The translations under genes were made by a program, and so were the position numbers. The notes under the pieces were generated by a model. The model was not told where the DNA came from, did not search any database, and worked only from the letters and a program-made list of their open reading frames with translations. Source: Candidatus Woesearchaeota archaeon (lineage in GTDB: Archaea; Nanobdellota; Nanobdellia; Woesearchaeales; ARS49). Taken from it: a DNA stretch of 48,618 bases. Location: the NCBI GenBank assembly GCA_019323575.1, contig JAHWHB010000048.1:1-48618 (forward strand), given 5' to 3'. Each line of letters starts with the position of its first letter. Within the stretch, counting starts at the first letter, position 1. Of the stretch, positions 7,035-15,019 are shown piece after piece.

Positions 7035-7382
7035 TCAATTCCAGCCTTTCTCAGCACAAGCAAGAATCAACTTATACAAATCAGAATCACCCTCATACTC
7101 TTGCGGAGATTTCATAAGAGCAATCTCCTTAGCAAGAATACAATCATGCCATGTCAATGAATCACTATCAACAACATACACTGTTTCCCTAGGAGTAACC
7201 TCTACTGTCTTGCCAGGCTGAACAATAACAGGAGGCTTAACAGTCCTATCTCCAATCTGAACCGGTCTAGCAAGAGTCCTAGGAACACCACCAGTAGCAT
7301 CATCCTGCATTCCAATAATAGAAAAAGTTCCAAGAGCCAGCAAGGCCACTAACAACAAAGGCCAGACGGGTTTGTTCTTCAT
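7035..7382 (-). CDS. small exported or membrane-anchored protein of unknown function
   Basis: 115 residues. Residues 1-25 are a basic start plus a hydrophobic segment (MKNKPVWPLLLVALLALGTF), read as a signal peptide or single membrane anchor. The rest is soluble, with a Pro/Val/Thr stretch (PPVIVQPGKTVEVTP, about 49-63) and two cysteines (C81 and C108, approximate) that could form a disulfide. The gene is divergent from RNase J, with a TATA box CTTTATATG on the minus strand at about 7419-7427. No family recognised. Confidence 0.7.
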   Translation of the reverse strand: MKNKPVWPLLLVALLALGTFSIIGMQDDATGGVPRTLARPVQIGDRTVKPPVIVQPGKTVEVTPRETVYVVDSDSLTWHDCILAKEIALMKSPQEYEGDSDLYKLILACAEKGWN

Positions 7383-7452
7383 AACAAGAATATAGTAAAA
7401 TCAATTAAAAAAGCCTTTGCATATAAAGTACGACTTTTTAAATAAAAAGATA

Positions 7453-7465
7453 GAACATATATAAA
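7453..7465 (+). promoter_or_regulatory. TATA box of the RNase J gene
   Basis: ACATATATAAAC ends about 24 bp before the ATG at 7489, predicting a nearly leaderless transcript. The opposite-strand gene at 7382 has its own TATA box about 30 bp to the left. Confidence 0.6.
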
Positions 7466-7488
7466 CAACAAAACAAAAAACAACCAAA

Positions 7489-8820
7489 ATGACAGTAGAA
7501 ATCGCAGCAGTAGGAGGCTGGGGAGAGGTAGGCAGGAACATGACTGCAGTTAAAATAGACAATGAAGCAGTCATATTCGACATGGGACTGCACCTCCCAA
7601 ACTACATAAAACTAACAGAAGAAGAAATAGGAGAATTCAGAAAACTAACAGAAGCAAGCCTGAAGAGAGCAGAAGCAGTACCACAAGACACAAAAATAAA
7701 AGACTGGAGAGACGAAGTAATAGCAATAATAATAACGCACGCCCACCTAGACCACATAGGAGCAGTACCACACCTGGCAGCAAAGTACAACGCGCCAATA
7801 ATCTGCACACCATTCTCAGCACAAATACTAAGAACAATCTGCCAAGACGAAAAAATAGACCTCCAAAACAAAATAATAGAACTAAAACCAGGACAGACAA
7901 TACCACTATCAAAAAACCTCAAACTAGAATTCTGCCACATAACACACAGCACGCCACAAACAATCATAGCAACACTACACACACCGCACGGAACAATAAT
8001 GTACGGAAACGACTACAAACTAGACTCACACCCAACAATGGGAAGCCCGGTCAACTATGACCACCTCAAAAAACTAGGAGAAAAAGGAGTGCTGGCACTA
8101 ATACAAGACTGCCTCTACTCAACTGCACCAAGAAAAACACCCAGCGAACAAGTAGCAAAAGACATGCTAAGAGACGTGCTAATAGACATAGACAGCAAAG
8201 GAAAAGGAATCATAGTCACAACATTCGCAAGCCACATAGCACGACTAAAAACAATAGCGGAATACGGAAAAATGCTAGGAAGAAAAACAATAATCATGGG
8301 AAGAAGCATGGCAAAGTACAGCTACGCAGCAAAAGACTCAGGACTAATAGACCTTTCAAAACAAGCACAAATACTCAAATACGCACGCCAGATAAGAAGA
8401 AAGCTCAAAGAGGTACAAAACAAGAAAGAAAAATACCTCTTAGTAGTCTCAGGCCACCAAGGAGAACCAAAAAGCACACTAAGCAAAATGGCAGACGGAG
8501 TCTACAAATGGAAATTCGCAAACGACCACGTAATATTCAGCTCACAAATAATACCAGCAGAAATAAACATACAACAAAGAGCAATACTAGACAAAAAACT
8601 AACAAAACAAGGAGCAAGACTCTTCAAAGACATACACGTATCAGGACACAACTCAAAAGAAGACCTAAGAGAAATCATCAAAATACTAAAACCAAAATAT
8701 CTCTTACCAACACACGGAGAACCAGAAAAAACAGACGCATTCAAAAAAATGGCAAAAGAAGAAGGATACACAGACAAAACAATACACATACTAACAAACG
8801 GGCAGAGAATAACATTGTAA
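7489..8820 (+). CDS. rnj: archaeal ribonuclease J (metallo-beta-lactamase/beta-CASP nuclease)
   Basis: 5'-to-3' exo- and endoribonuclease involved in RNA turnover and processing. The two-zinc motif THAHLDHIG lies at residues 83-91, with further ligands in CHITHS (about 149), GNDYKLD (about 172), and the C-terminal beta-CASP motifs SGHQGEP, HVSGHNS and LPTHGEP. Beginning the protein at MTVEIAAVGGWGEVGRNM is standard for the family; 443 residues is typical of archaeal RNase J. All metal ligands are present. The PCNA gene follows after 61 bp with its own TATA box. Confidence 0.95.
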   Translation: MTVEIAAVGGWGEVGRNMTAVKIDNEAVIFDMGLHLPNYIKLTEEEIGEFRKLTEASLKRAEAVPQDTKIKDWRDEVIAIIITHAHLDHIGAVPHLAAKYNAPIICTPFSAQILRTICQDEKIDLQNKIIELKPGQTIPLSKNLKLEFCHITHSTPQTIIATLHTPHGTIMYGNDYKLDSHPTMGSPVNYDHLKKLGEKGVLALIQDCLYSTAPRKTPSEQVAKDMLRDVLIDIDSKGKGIIVTTFASHIARLKTIAEYGKMLGRKTIIMGRSMAKYSYAAKDSGLIDLSKQAQILKYARQIRRKLKEVQNKKEKYLLVVSGHQGEPKSTLSKMADGVYKWKFANDHVIFSSQIIPAEINIQQRAILDKKLTKQGARLFKDIHVSGHNSKEDLREIIKILKPKYLLPTHGEPEKTDAFKKMAKEEGYTDKTIHILTNGQRITL

Positions 8821-8833
8821 CTCCAGTATAGTA

Positions 8834-8845
8834 AAATATATAAAC
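8834..8845 (+). promoter_or_regulatory. TATA box for the PCNA gene
   Basis: AAATATATAAAC lies about 40 bp before the ATG at 8882. A GGGGGGAG Shine-Dalgarno at 8870-8877 supports 8882 as the start rather than the in-frame ATG at 8867, whose following codons are the ribosome-binding site itself. Confidence 0.55.
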
Positions 8846-8881
8846 AACTGATATTAAAAAATAATAATGGGGGGAGAAAAA

Positions 8882-9628
8882 ATGAGGCTTGTACTAGCAG
8901 ATCCAACATTAATAAAAGACAGCATATCAGTAATATCAGAACTAGTCAATGAAGCAAGATTCAAAATCACACGCGACGGGCTAGAAATGATAGCAATGGA
9001 CCCGGCAAACGTCGCAATGGTCATCTTCAAACTATTATCAAGCAGCTTCACAGAATACGAAGTGGAAAAGGAACAAGAAATAGCAATAAACCTGGCAAAC
9101 TTCAAACAAATACTAAGAAGAGTAGGAGCAAGCGACATACTAACACTAGAAGTAACAGGAGAAAACAAACTACAAATACTCCTAAAAGGAGGCACAACAA
9201 GAACATTCTCACTACCACTAATAGAACTCGAAGAAAAAGAACAAAGAATACCAAACCTAACATTCCCAATAACAATAGGAACAAACAGCATGGTGCTCAA
9301 CGACGCAATAGCAGACGCAGACATAGTAGCAGAAAGCGTCACCTTTGCAGCAGAACCAGAAAAACTAACAATATCAGCAGAGGGAGACCTAAGCAAAGCA
9401 CACATAGAAATCAAACAGGGAGAAGACACAAAAATCAAAAGCACCAGTACTGCAAAAATCAAAGCAAAATACTCAATAGAGTATTTGAAAAAAATGATAA
9501 ATGCAGGCAAGCTCGCAGACGAAGTAAACATATTCTTTAACCAAGACTACCCGCTAAAGCTGGAATACAAAGTAGTAGACAAACTACTACTAAGCTTCAT
9601 CCTAGCACCAAGAGTAGAGAACGATTAA
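8882..9628 (+). CDS. pcn: DNA polymerase sliding clamp (PCNA)
   Basis: Ring-shaped processivity factor that tethers PolD, ligase and nucleases to DNA. 248 residues, the usual length. It opens MRLVLADPTLIKDSISVISELVNEA, with the typical clamp repeat DGLEMIAMDPANVAMVIF, and ends with the C-terminal clamp strand KLLLSFILAPRVEND. A candidate partner peptide, QVGLGEWF, sits at the extreme C-terminus of the PolD large subunit in this window. The neighbours RNase J and UbiA have separate promoters. Confidence 0.97.
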   Translation: MRLVLADPTLIKDSISVISELVNEARFKITRDGLEMIAMDPANVAMVIFKLLSSSFTEYEVEKEQEIAINLANFKQILRRVGASDILTLEVTGENKLQILLKGGTTRTFSLPLIELEEKEQRIPNLTFPITIGTNSMVLNDAIADADIVAESVTFAAEPEKLTISAEGDLSKAHIEIKQGEDTKIKSTSTAKIKAKYSIEYLKKMINAGKLADEVNIFFNQDYPLKLEYKVVDKLLLSFILAPRVEND

Positions 9629-9637
9629 GCCAAAAAG

Positions 9638-9668
9638 CTTATAAAGGAAGTTACCACTTCACAGTGGT
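9638..9668 (+). promoter_or_regulatory. promoter with inverted repeat at the start of the UbiA gene
   Basis: The TATA box GCTTATAAAG (about 9638-9647) predicts a start near 9668. The inverted repeat ACCACT-N4-AGTGGT (9653-9668) ends one base before the ATG at 9669. It therefore covers the initiation region and could be an operator; since the mRNA appears leaderless, an RNA hairpin role is less likely. Confidence 0.45.
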
Positions 9669-10511
9669 ATGAAATATCTTAAGCTGTTAAGACCAAAGCA
9701 ATGGTACAAAAACCTGCTAGTATTCCTGCCACTAATATTCTCAGGAAACCTGCTGAACACAACAGCAATAAAACTAAGCATAACAGCATTCATCAGCTTC
9801 TGCGCACTATCAAGCGCAACATACGTAATAAACGATTATGCAGACAGGAAAAAAGACAGACTACACCCAGAAAAACACAACAGACCAATAGCATCAGGAA
9901 AAGTCGGAAAAATAGAAGCACTACTAATCATAATCCTGCTCACAACAATAGGATTCGGCACAGCATTACTACTGCCGACAAACTTCCTCTATGCAGCACT
10001 AGGCTACTTCATACTATCACAACTATACACAGCATGGCTAAAACATGAAGCATTTGCAGACATACTAACAATATCAGTAAATTTTGTCATAAGAGCAGTA
10101 GCAGGAGCACTCGCAATAACAGTATGGGTAAGCCCGTGGCTAATACTAGGAGTATTCTTCCTAGCACTATTCCTAGTACTAGGAAAAAGAAGAAGCGAAA
10201 TAATGCTTTTAAAAGAAAAAACACACCTAAGAAAAACACTAAAAGCATACACACCAGAACTAACAAGCAGGCTAAGCGCACTAGCAACAACAACACTAGT
10301 CATAACATACACACTATACGTGTTCTTCGGACAACACCAGCTATTATACCTAACACTCCCGCCAGCACTCTACGCAGTATTCAGATACGAAAACATAATC
10401 AGCACAGGAAACAAAATAGCAAGAGAACCAGAAAAAGTATTCACAGACATCAGAATGATGGCAGCAATGATAATCTGGGGAGTGCTGACAATAACAATAC
10501 TATATCTGTAA
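9669..10511 (+). CDS. UbiA-family prenyltransferase, similar to decaprenyl-phosphate phosphoribosyltransferases
   Basis: Integral membrane enzyme with about eight hydrophobic segments. The N-terminal signature LRPKQWYKNLLVFLPLIFSG and the Asp-rich motif NDYADRKKDRLHPEKHNRPIASG (from about residue 55) are typical of the DPPR-synthase branch of UbiA, which transfers phosphoribose to a polyprenyl phosphate. That product feeds arabinofuranose- or ribose-containing glycans. A lipid-biosynthesis role (geranylgeranylglyceryl phosphate synthase branch) is less likely from the N-terminal signature. 280 residues, full length. The stop is two bases from the stop of the convergent gene. Confidence 0.85.
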   Translation: MKYLKLLRPKQWYKNLLVFLPLIFSGNLLNTTAIKLSITAFISFCALSSATYVINDYADRKKDRLHPEKHNRPIASGKVGKIEALLIIILLTTIGFGTALLLPTNFLYAALGYFILSQLYTAWLKHEAFADILTISVNFVIRAVAGALAITVWVSPWLILGVFFLALFLVLGKRRSEIMLLKEKTHLRKTLKAYTPELTSRLSALATTTLVITYTLYVFFGQHQLLYLTLPPALYAVFRYENIISTGNKIAREPEKVFTDIRMMAAMIIWGVLTITILYL

Positions 10512-10512
10512 A

Positions 10513-10953
10513 TTACTTTTTACCAAAATAAAACATCTTCTGAATGTCAACATCACTCGGATTAAACTTACCCTGACGAGGATGATCCTCCTTCACCTCA
10601 GTCTTCAAAGGCTCCTGACGCTCCTTGGGCTTAGGCGGAGCCTGCTCAGACAATTTTCTCAGCTCAGACTTCAAAGACTCCAACTCCTGAGCCAAAGAAT
10701 TCAAAGCAGAACGCAAAACCTGAAACTCCTCAACATACTTCTTATTATTCTGCTCCAACAACAACTCAAAACGACGCTCAGCCAAACCATTAGACTTTTG
10801 AACAACAGGAGCAGCTTCCTCAACAGCACCCTGCTGCTTTTCCTCAAAAACCTGCTCTGCCTGCTGAAACGCATCCTCACTAGAACCAGCAAAATTATGC
10901 TTTCGCAAATCACTAGCCAAACTATTTATCCTCTGCAGTTTAAAAACATCCAT
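10513..10953 (-). CDS. coiled-coil protein, last gene of a three-gene operon
   Basis: 146 residues with a central heptad-like helix (about 60-103, RRFELLLEQNNKKYVEEFQVLRSALNSLAQ in part) followed by a Pro/Lys/Glu linker and a conserved-looking tail NPSDVDIQKMFYFGKK. The ATG lies within the end of the zinc-protein gene (14-bp overlap), indicating co-translation. No enzyme motif. It probably oligomerises and binds the other two products, a guess from the operon arrangement. Confidence 0.7.
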   Translation of the reverse strand: MDVFKLQRINSLASDLRKHNFAGSSEDAFQQAEQVFEEKQQGAVEEAAPVVQKSNGLAERRFELLLEQNNKKYVEEFQVLRSALNSLAQELESLKSELRKLSEQAPPKPKERQEPLKTEVKEDHPRQGKFNPSDVDIQKMFYFGKK

Positions 10954-11194
10954 TTTGTCCGTCCTCCTTCACAAGATATCCGTCTTTAACGACGAAACGC
11001 CTGCCAGAAGCAGGCAGGGGCTGACGGCCAACACGAGGCAAAGGATCACGACGAATACCAGAAAGCATACCAACACACTTGTCGCAATACAATTTATTGT
11101 GATCGCGCTTGGCTATACAAAACTCGCACAAGCGTTTACCGCACCACATGCAACCGCCAACATGGTCCTTTCTATGTTTATCACACCTAATCAT
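10940..11194 (-). CDS. B-box-like zinc-binding protein, middle gene of the operon
   Basis: 84 residues starting MIRCDKHRKDHVGGC. The cysteines and histidines CDKH, GCMWCGKRLCEFC, H and CDKC form a cross-brace pattern like B-box or LIM-type zinc fingers, within the first 45 residues. The remainder is basic and Pro/Gly-rich (DPLPRVGRQPLPASGRR). The start at 11194 overlaps the upstream stop (11187-11189) by 8 bp; an in-frame upstream ATG at 11212 is possible but lies deeper inside the preceding gene. Probably a protein-interaction adaptor. Function unknown. Confidence 0.7.
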   Translation of the reverse strand: MIRCDKHRKDHVGGCMWCGKRLCEFCIAKRDHNKLYCDKCVGMLSGIRRDPLPRVGRQPLPASGRRFVVKDGYLVKEDGQNGCF

Positions 11195-11930
11195 GTTTAA
11201 ACTGGGAGCCAAAATTCTCCTTCACGAACTGAGCCATCATAACATTGCCAGCAAGATTATAAGATTTGAAAGCAGTAGCAAACAAGCCCTCCCTCAAACA
11301 CATATCCCCAAGAGAAGACAAACGCTCAGAATCACCAGCAAGCTCATAAGCCTTGGCAGCATAACCAATCTGCCTCTCTCTCAAAGCCTTATCACCAACC
11401 TCGGCAAGCTTCTGCTTATTGTTAACAGCACTAAAAACCTCAATCGCGTGGTCATACTTCTCCTTTCTCAAACAGTCCTCTCCAACTCTAACAAGCCTTT
11501 CCACGTCATTGATAGCACGAAAAGCACGAATAGCATCGCCTGTGCGACCTTCTTCCAAACACTTATTGCCAACCTTCAAAAGCATTTCAGTATTGTCTGC
11601 AAGCCTGTAACACTCAACAGCATTAGAGAACAAGCCAACACGCTCATAATCCTTGCCAAGAGCAGTCAACTTAACACGATTACCAGCAAGAATAAAAGCC
11701 TTCATAGCTTCAGGAAGCCTGCCCTTCCTCACATACTCCTCACCGAAAGCATTCAAAACAGAAATTCGCGTTTCCTCATCAAACATTGAAAGATTAACAT
11801 TATCCAATCCCTTCTCAATCAAAGCAGGAAGAATACGACGGAAATTAGACAATTGAGCCTCCCGCTTCTTAATCTCATTAACATTCTCAGCTACGTTTGA
11901 AACGACCTTTTGAAGAATCTTATCATCCAT
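11187..11930 (-). CDS. alpha-solenoid repeat protein with six 29-residue repeats
   Basis: 247 residues. After a helical N-terminus (about 1-58) come about six consecutive 29-31-residue helix-turn-helix repeats of the form (L/V)GxxxLxxGxxxxAixxaxxxAxNxexLxx. Examples begin VGNKCLEEGRTGDAIRAF and VGEDCLRKEKYDHAIEVF. The pattern resembles TPR or coatomer-type solenoids and suggests a protein-binding superhelix. It is the first gene of the operon with the zinc protein and coiled-coil protein. The Shine-Dalgarno GAGGTG lies just upstream (about 11938-11943), and a TATA box on the minus strand at about 11982-11991. Function unknown. Confidence 0.75.
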   Translation of the reverse strand: MDDKILQKVVSNVAENVNEIKKREAQLSNFRRILPALIEKGLDNVNLSMFDEETRISVLNAFGEEYVRKGRLPEAMKAFILAGNRVKLTALGKDYERVGLFSNAVECYRLADNTEMLLKVGNKCLEEGRTGDAIRAFRAINDVERLVRVGEDCLRKEKYDHAIEVFSAVNNKQKLAEVGDKALRERQIGYAAKAYELAGDSERLSSLGDMCLREGLFATAFKSYNLAGNVMMAQFVKENFGSQFKHD

Positions 11931-12025
11931 ATCACAACACCTCTTTAAGCACTCACAAGTGTAAACAAAAACAGAGAAAGCGAATATATAAATGTTACTA
12001 TTTAGTATACTGGTATTTTTAACAA

Positions 12026-12036
12026 AGTGTATAAAT
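12026..12036 (+). promoter_or_regulatory. TATA box for the PAP2-like gene
   Basis: GTGTATAAATT lies about 31-41 bp before ATG 12067. This supports 12067 over the in-frame upstream start at 11992, which would precede the promoter. Confidence 0.5.
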
Positions 12037-12066
12037 TTTTATGCAATAAAACATTACCAAGCAAAA

Positions 12067-12378
12067 ATGAACCTAATATTAACAATAATCACAGCATGGC
12101 TGGCGTGCCAGCTGGTAAAAATAATCATAAGCAGAAAAACAAAAGCGTTCTGGCAGTTAGGAGGAATGCCAAGCAGCCATGCCGCACTGGTAGGAGCACT
12201 AGCAACAGCAATAACAATACAAGAAGGATATAATTCCACCGCGGCAGTCATATCTTACGTCTTAGCAGCGATAGTAATACACGACGCACTACACATAAGA
12301 AAACATCACAATCTAACAGAAATAACAGCAGGGCTCATAATAGGATTAATCACAGCAGTCATACTGCAGGCACTGTAG
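12067..12378 (+). CDS. divergent PAP2-family (DUF212) membrane protein, short
   Basis: 103 residues from ATG 12067. The motif GGMPSSHAALVGALATAI is the hallmark of the DUF212 branch of phosphatidic-acid-phosphatase-like membrane proteins, followed by HDALHIRKHHN in place of the usual DA-GVRR segment. About three hydrophobic helices. Bacterial and plant members are about 150 residues, so this is a compact version. Substrate unknown. The 3' end overlaps the convergent gene by 20 bp. Confidence 0.8.
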   Translation: MNLILTIITAWLACQLVKIIISRKTKAFWQLGGMPSSHAALVGALATAITIQEGYNSTAAVISYVLAAIVIHDALHIRKHHNLTEITAGLIIGLITAVILQAL

Positions 12379-12769
12379 AAAACAAGCTCAAAAGACCCCT
12401 TTTCAAAGCGGACTTCTCAGTAATCTGATTATGCGTATAAGGATACAACATCCACTTCTCATTAGCCGCAGGATTCACAAAATAAATACACAAACCAGGA
12501 AGCTTAGCAAGCGTGCCCCAATTAGAAACAACAAAGTCAACATTCTTCCTAGTATTAAGAACAACAAGACCGGCGCTGCCAGAAACCTTTTCAACAATAC
12601 CAGAAACATCCGCAAGTTCGGGACGAACAAAGAAAAAAACATCGCCAGAAGACTTATGCACGACAAAATCACCATTCAAATCCTCAAAACCAGAAATGGA
12701 TTTCTCAAGAATATCGCGGGACTTCAAAAAAATCTGAACCCACTCCTTCAGCTCTGTAGTCGAATCCAT
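12359..12769 (-). CDS. hypothetical protein, alpha/beta
   Basis: 136 residues with alternating strands and helices (VVHKSSGDVFFFVRPEL, GLVVLNTRKNVDFVVSNW, LPGLCIYFVNP) and a basic C-terminus (KWMLYPYTHNQITEKSALKRGLLSLF). The C-terminal stretch resembles an endonuclease-like or nucleotide-binding alpha/beta domain, but no catalytic motif can be named. Not recognised. The start codon is supported by the frame only. It ends inside the convergent PAP2-like gene. Confidence 0.65.
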   Translation of the reverse strand: MDSTTELKEWVQIFLKSRDILEKSISGFEDLNGDFVVHKSSGDVFFFVRPELADVSGIVEKVSGSAGLVVLNTRKNVDFVVSNWGTLAKLPGLCIYFVNPAANEKWMLYPYTHNQITEKSALKRGLLSLFSTVPAV

Positions 12770-12828
12770 AAAAAACAGAACTTAACAAACAATTCTTAAA
12801 CTTTTATACTTCCAAACACGTGACAACA

Positions 12829-13110
12829 TCAAGCAGTTTCCTGCGGAACTTCCTCTTCAGAATAGCTAGGCACAGCAGCACGGCTAATAACCATAATGTC
12901 GCCAACAGCCTTAACAAGCTGGTGAGGAACAATAACACCCTTGGCACTGCCCAGAACCTTAGACAAGAAAGAATTCTTAGTGGCACGAACACGCCAGCCA
13001 TGCACCTTAGACTGAGTCAAAATAGCCTCTTCAACATCACCAAAATAATCACCAAGATCAGTAAAAACCTTCATATCATACGTTTCCTGTATCTTTTTCA
13101 TTCTAAGCAT
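12829..13110 (-). CDS. PRC-barrel domain protein
   Basis: 93 residues. The pattern VFTDLGDYFGDVEEAIL...GWRVRATKNSFL...KGVIVPHQLVKAVGDIMVI is the archaeal stand-alone PRC-barrel fold, related to the RimM C-terminal domain and photosynthetic reaction-centre H subunit. Such proteins are thought to bind RNA or protein partners. Archaeal copies have been linked to cell-division machinery (CdpB-type proteins), but this assignment is not certain here. A Shine-Dalgarno GGAGGGA lies 6-12 bp before the ATG. Confidence 0.8.
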   Translation of the reverse strand: MLRMKKIQETYDMKVFTDLGDYFGDVEEAILTQSKVHGWRVRATKNSFLSKVLGSAKGVIVPHQLVKAVGDIMVISRAAVPSYSEEEVPQETA

Positions 13111-13146
13111 ATTAGTTCCCTCCTTTCGACACTATTTTTGAAGAGT

Positions 13147-13158
13147 TAAACTATATAA
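13147..13158. promoter_or_regulatory. TATA-like element shared by divergent PRC-barrel and TraB genes
   Basis: AACTATATAAATATT reads as a TATA box on both strands and sits 37-48 bp before the PRC-barrel ATG (13110) and about 55 bp before the TraB ATG (13210). Confidence 0.45.
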
Positions 13159-13209
13159 ATATTATGGTAAAGCACAGCATTAATAAATAAAAAGAGCTAC
13201 AAAAACAAA

Positions 13210-13878
13210 ATGAAACAATTACAAATCATAGGAACATCACACATTTCTCCAGAAAGCGTAAAAAACGTAGAGAAAACAATACTTGACAAAAAACCAGGAA
13301 TAGTAGCAATAGAACTCGATGCAAAAAGACTCTATGCCCTGCTGCACAAACAAAAAGCAAGACTAAGCATAAGAGACATAAAAAGAGTAGGAGTAAAAGG
13401 ATGGCTGTTCGCACTAATAGGCACGTGGACAGAAAAAAAACTAGGAGCCAAAACAGGAGTGATGCCCGGCTCAGAAATGCTCACAGCAATAAAAGCAGCA
13501 AAAGAGGTAGAGGCAAAAATAGCACTCATAGACCAAGACATCGACATAACACTCCTAAAATTCTCAAAAGCACTCACGTGGAAAGAAAAATGGAATTTTG
13601 TAGTAGACTTAGCCAAAGGACTAATATTCAGAAAAGGAATACAATTCGACCTGGCAAAAGTACCAACACAAAAAGTCATAAAAAAACTAATGAAAGATGT
13701 TAAAAAAAGATATCCAAGCATATACAAAGTACTAGTAGAAGAAAGAAACAAACACATGGCAAAAAGCCTGGCACACTTAATCACACACCACCCAGAAGAC
13801 AAAATAATAGCAGTAGTCGGCGCAGGACACGAACAAGAAATAAGAAAACTCTTGAAAAAGTATTTAAAGCCAGAATAG
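13210..13878 (+). CDS. TraB/PrgY-family protein
   Basis: 222 residues with the family hallmarks: GTSHIS near the N-terminus (residues 8-13), VAIELDAKRL (about 36-45), RNKHMA, and C-terminal VVGAGHEQEI. The conserved His, Glu, Arg and His residues resemble the EreA/ChaN/Tiki protease superfamily, so it may be a metal-dependent hydrolase. Bacterial PrgY inhibits pheromone signalling; the archaeal function is unknown. No clear transmembrane domain follows the core, unlike longer archaeal TraB proteins (about 380 residues or more), so this is the core domain only. Confidence 0.85.
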   Translation: MKQLQIIGTSHISPESVKNVEKTILDKKPGIVAIELDAKRLYALLHKQKARLSIRDIKRVGVKGWLFALIGTWTEKKLGAKTGVMPGSEMLTAIKAAKEVEAKIALIDQDIDITLLKFSKALTWKEKWNFVVDLAKGLIFRKGIQFDLAKVPTQKVIKKLMKDVKKRYPSIYKVLVEERNKHMAKSLAHLITHHPEDKIIAVVGAGHEQEIRKLLKKYLKPE

Positions 13879-13899
13879 AGTATAATAAAAAAAAAAGAG

Positions 13900-14646
13900 A
13901 TGAGCCTTCGAAATTACCTGGACAAAGTAAAAAGATACTTCAAATTTTCAAAAGAAGAATGGATAGCATTCTTCCTGGCAGCACTAGGCCTGGCACTAAT
14001 CTATTCCTGGACAGAATGGGGAACAGACACATTCGACCTAAACCAAGGACTAAAAAGCTACGCAATAAGCCTAATATTCATACTAATAACATTATTCGTG
14101 CACCACGCAGGACAAAGACTAATGGCGCTCTACATAGGACTAAGAGCGGAACAAAAACTATGGTGGTATGGAATCCTAATCGGACTAATGCTGACAATAC
14201 TCAGCAACGGCAAAATCAAATTCCTAGCGGCAACAGGCACAATAGCATACATGCTCCCAGCACACAGAATAGGAGCATTCAGATACGGGCCAGGAGTAGG
14301 CACACTAGCAAGAATCGCGCTAGCAGGACCAGTAGCAAACATATTCTTCTCAGCAATAATCAAAACACTAGAATGGACAGGAATAGTACACCCATACATA
14401 GGACAAAAACTATTCGTATTAAACCTAACATTCGCCTTCTGGAATTTAATACCAATACCACCACTAGACGGCTCGAAATTATTCTACTACTCAAGACTAT
14501 GGTACATCTTTTTATTCGGCTCATTCGCAGGATACGTGTTCCTAGTCTACGCATTCGCAATATACTCATACATATTCGCACTACTAATAGGAGCAGCAGC
14601 ATGGTTCATGTACTTGGTAATATTCGAAAGAAAATGGTGGAGCTAA
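13900..14646 (+). CDS. site-2-protease (M50) homologue with degraded zinc motif
   Basis: 248-residue membrane protein with five to six hydrophobic segments. The zinc helix that reads HExxH in active S2P enzymes is HHAGQ here (residues 68-72, in LFVHHAGQRLMALYIGL), losing the catalytic Glu and the second His. The second conserved region is retained as NLIPIPPLDGSK (about 185-196; NPxxDG-type), and LARIALAGPVANIFF also matches the family. It is therefore a probable inactive S2P fold, perhaps a membrane scaffold. TraB is 21 bp upstream, and the next small membrane protein begins two bases after its stop. Confidence 0.8.
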   Translation: MSLRNYLDKVKRYFKFSKEEWIAFFLAALGLALIYSWTEWGTDTFDLNQGLKSYAISLIFILITLFVHHAGQRLMALYIGLRAEQKLWWYGILIGLMLTILSNGKIKFLAATGTIAYMLPAHRIGAFRYGPGVGTLARIALAGPVANIFFSAIIKTLEWTGIVHPYIGQKLFVLNLTFAFWNLIPIPPLDGSKLFYYSRLWYIFLFGSFAGYVFLVYAFAIYSYIFALLIGAAAWFMYLVIFERKWWS

Positions 14647-14647
14647 A

Positions 14648-14977
14648 ATGGGATTATTTGACATAGATATGATGTTTGACTGGCCTGAAATAATCGCACT
14701 ACTAGTACTAATAATAGGATTTGTAATGGGAATAGCCGCGCAAAACCTAATAGCAATATACTCGACATGCTTCATCGCAGGACTAATATTCGGAAGACTA
14801 TGGCACAAACTCAAAAAAAGCGAAAGCATACCATTATTCCTCGCAATAATGGCATTCTTCCTAGGATTTGTACTAGGAGGAATATGGACAAACCTAAGAG
14901 CAATAACACTGCTCCTGCTAGCAGGAATACTCGCAGGCTACTGGGTACACGAGAAAAAAGTGATCAGAACAATCTAA
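14648..14977 (+). CDS. small membrane protein, coupled to the S2P-like gene
   Basis: 109 residues with about four hydrophobic helices (IIALLVLIIGFVMGIAA, LIAIYSTCFIAGLIFG, IPLFLAIMAFFLGFVLGG, AITLLLLAGILAGYWV) and short charged loops (HKLKKSES). The ATG begins two bases after the S2P-like stop, so the two are likely co-translated and may form a membrane complex. No family recognised. Confidence 0.7.
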   Translation: MGLFDIDMMFDWPEIIALLVLIIGFVMGIAAQNLIAIYSTCFIAGLIFGRLWHKLKKSESIPLFLAIMAFFLGFVLGGIWTNLRAITLLLLAGILAGYWVHEKKVIRTI

Positions 14978-15019
14978 ATTCTAGCAAAACATAAATACAC
15001 AATCAAACACCAAAAACAC

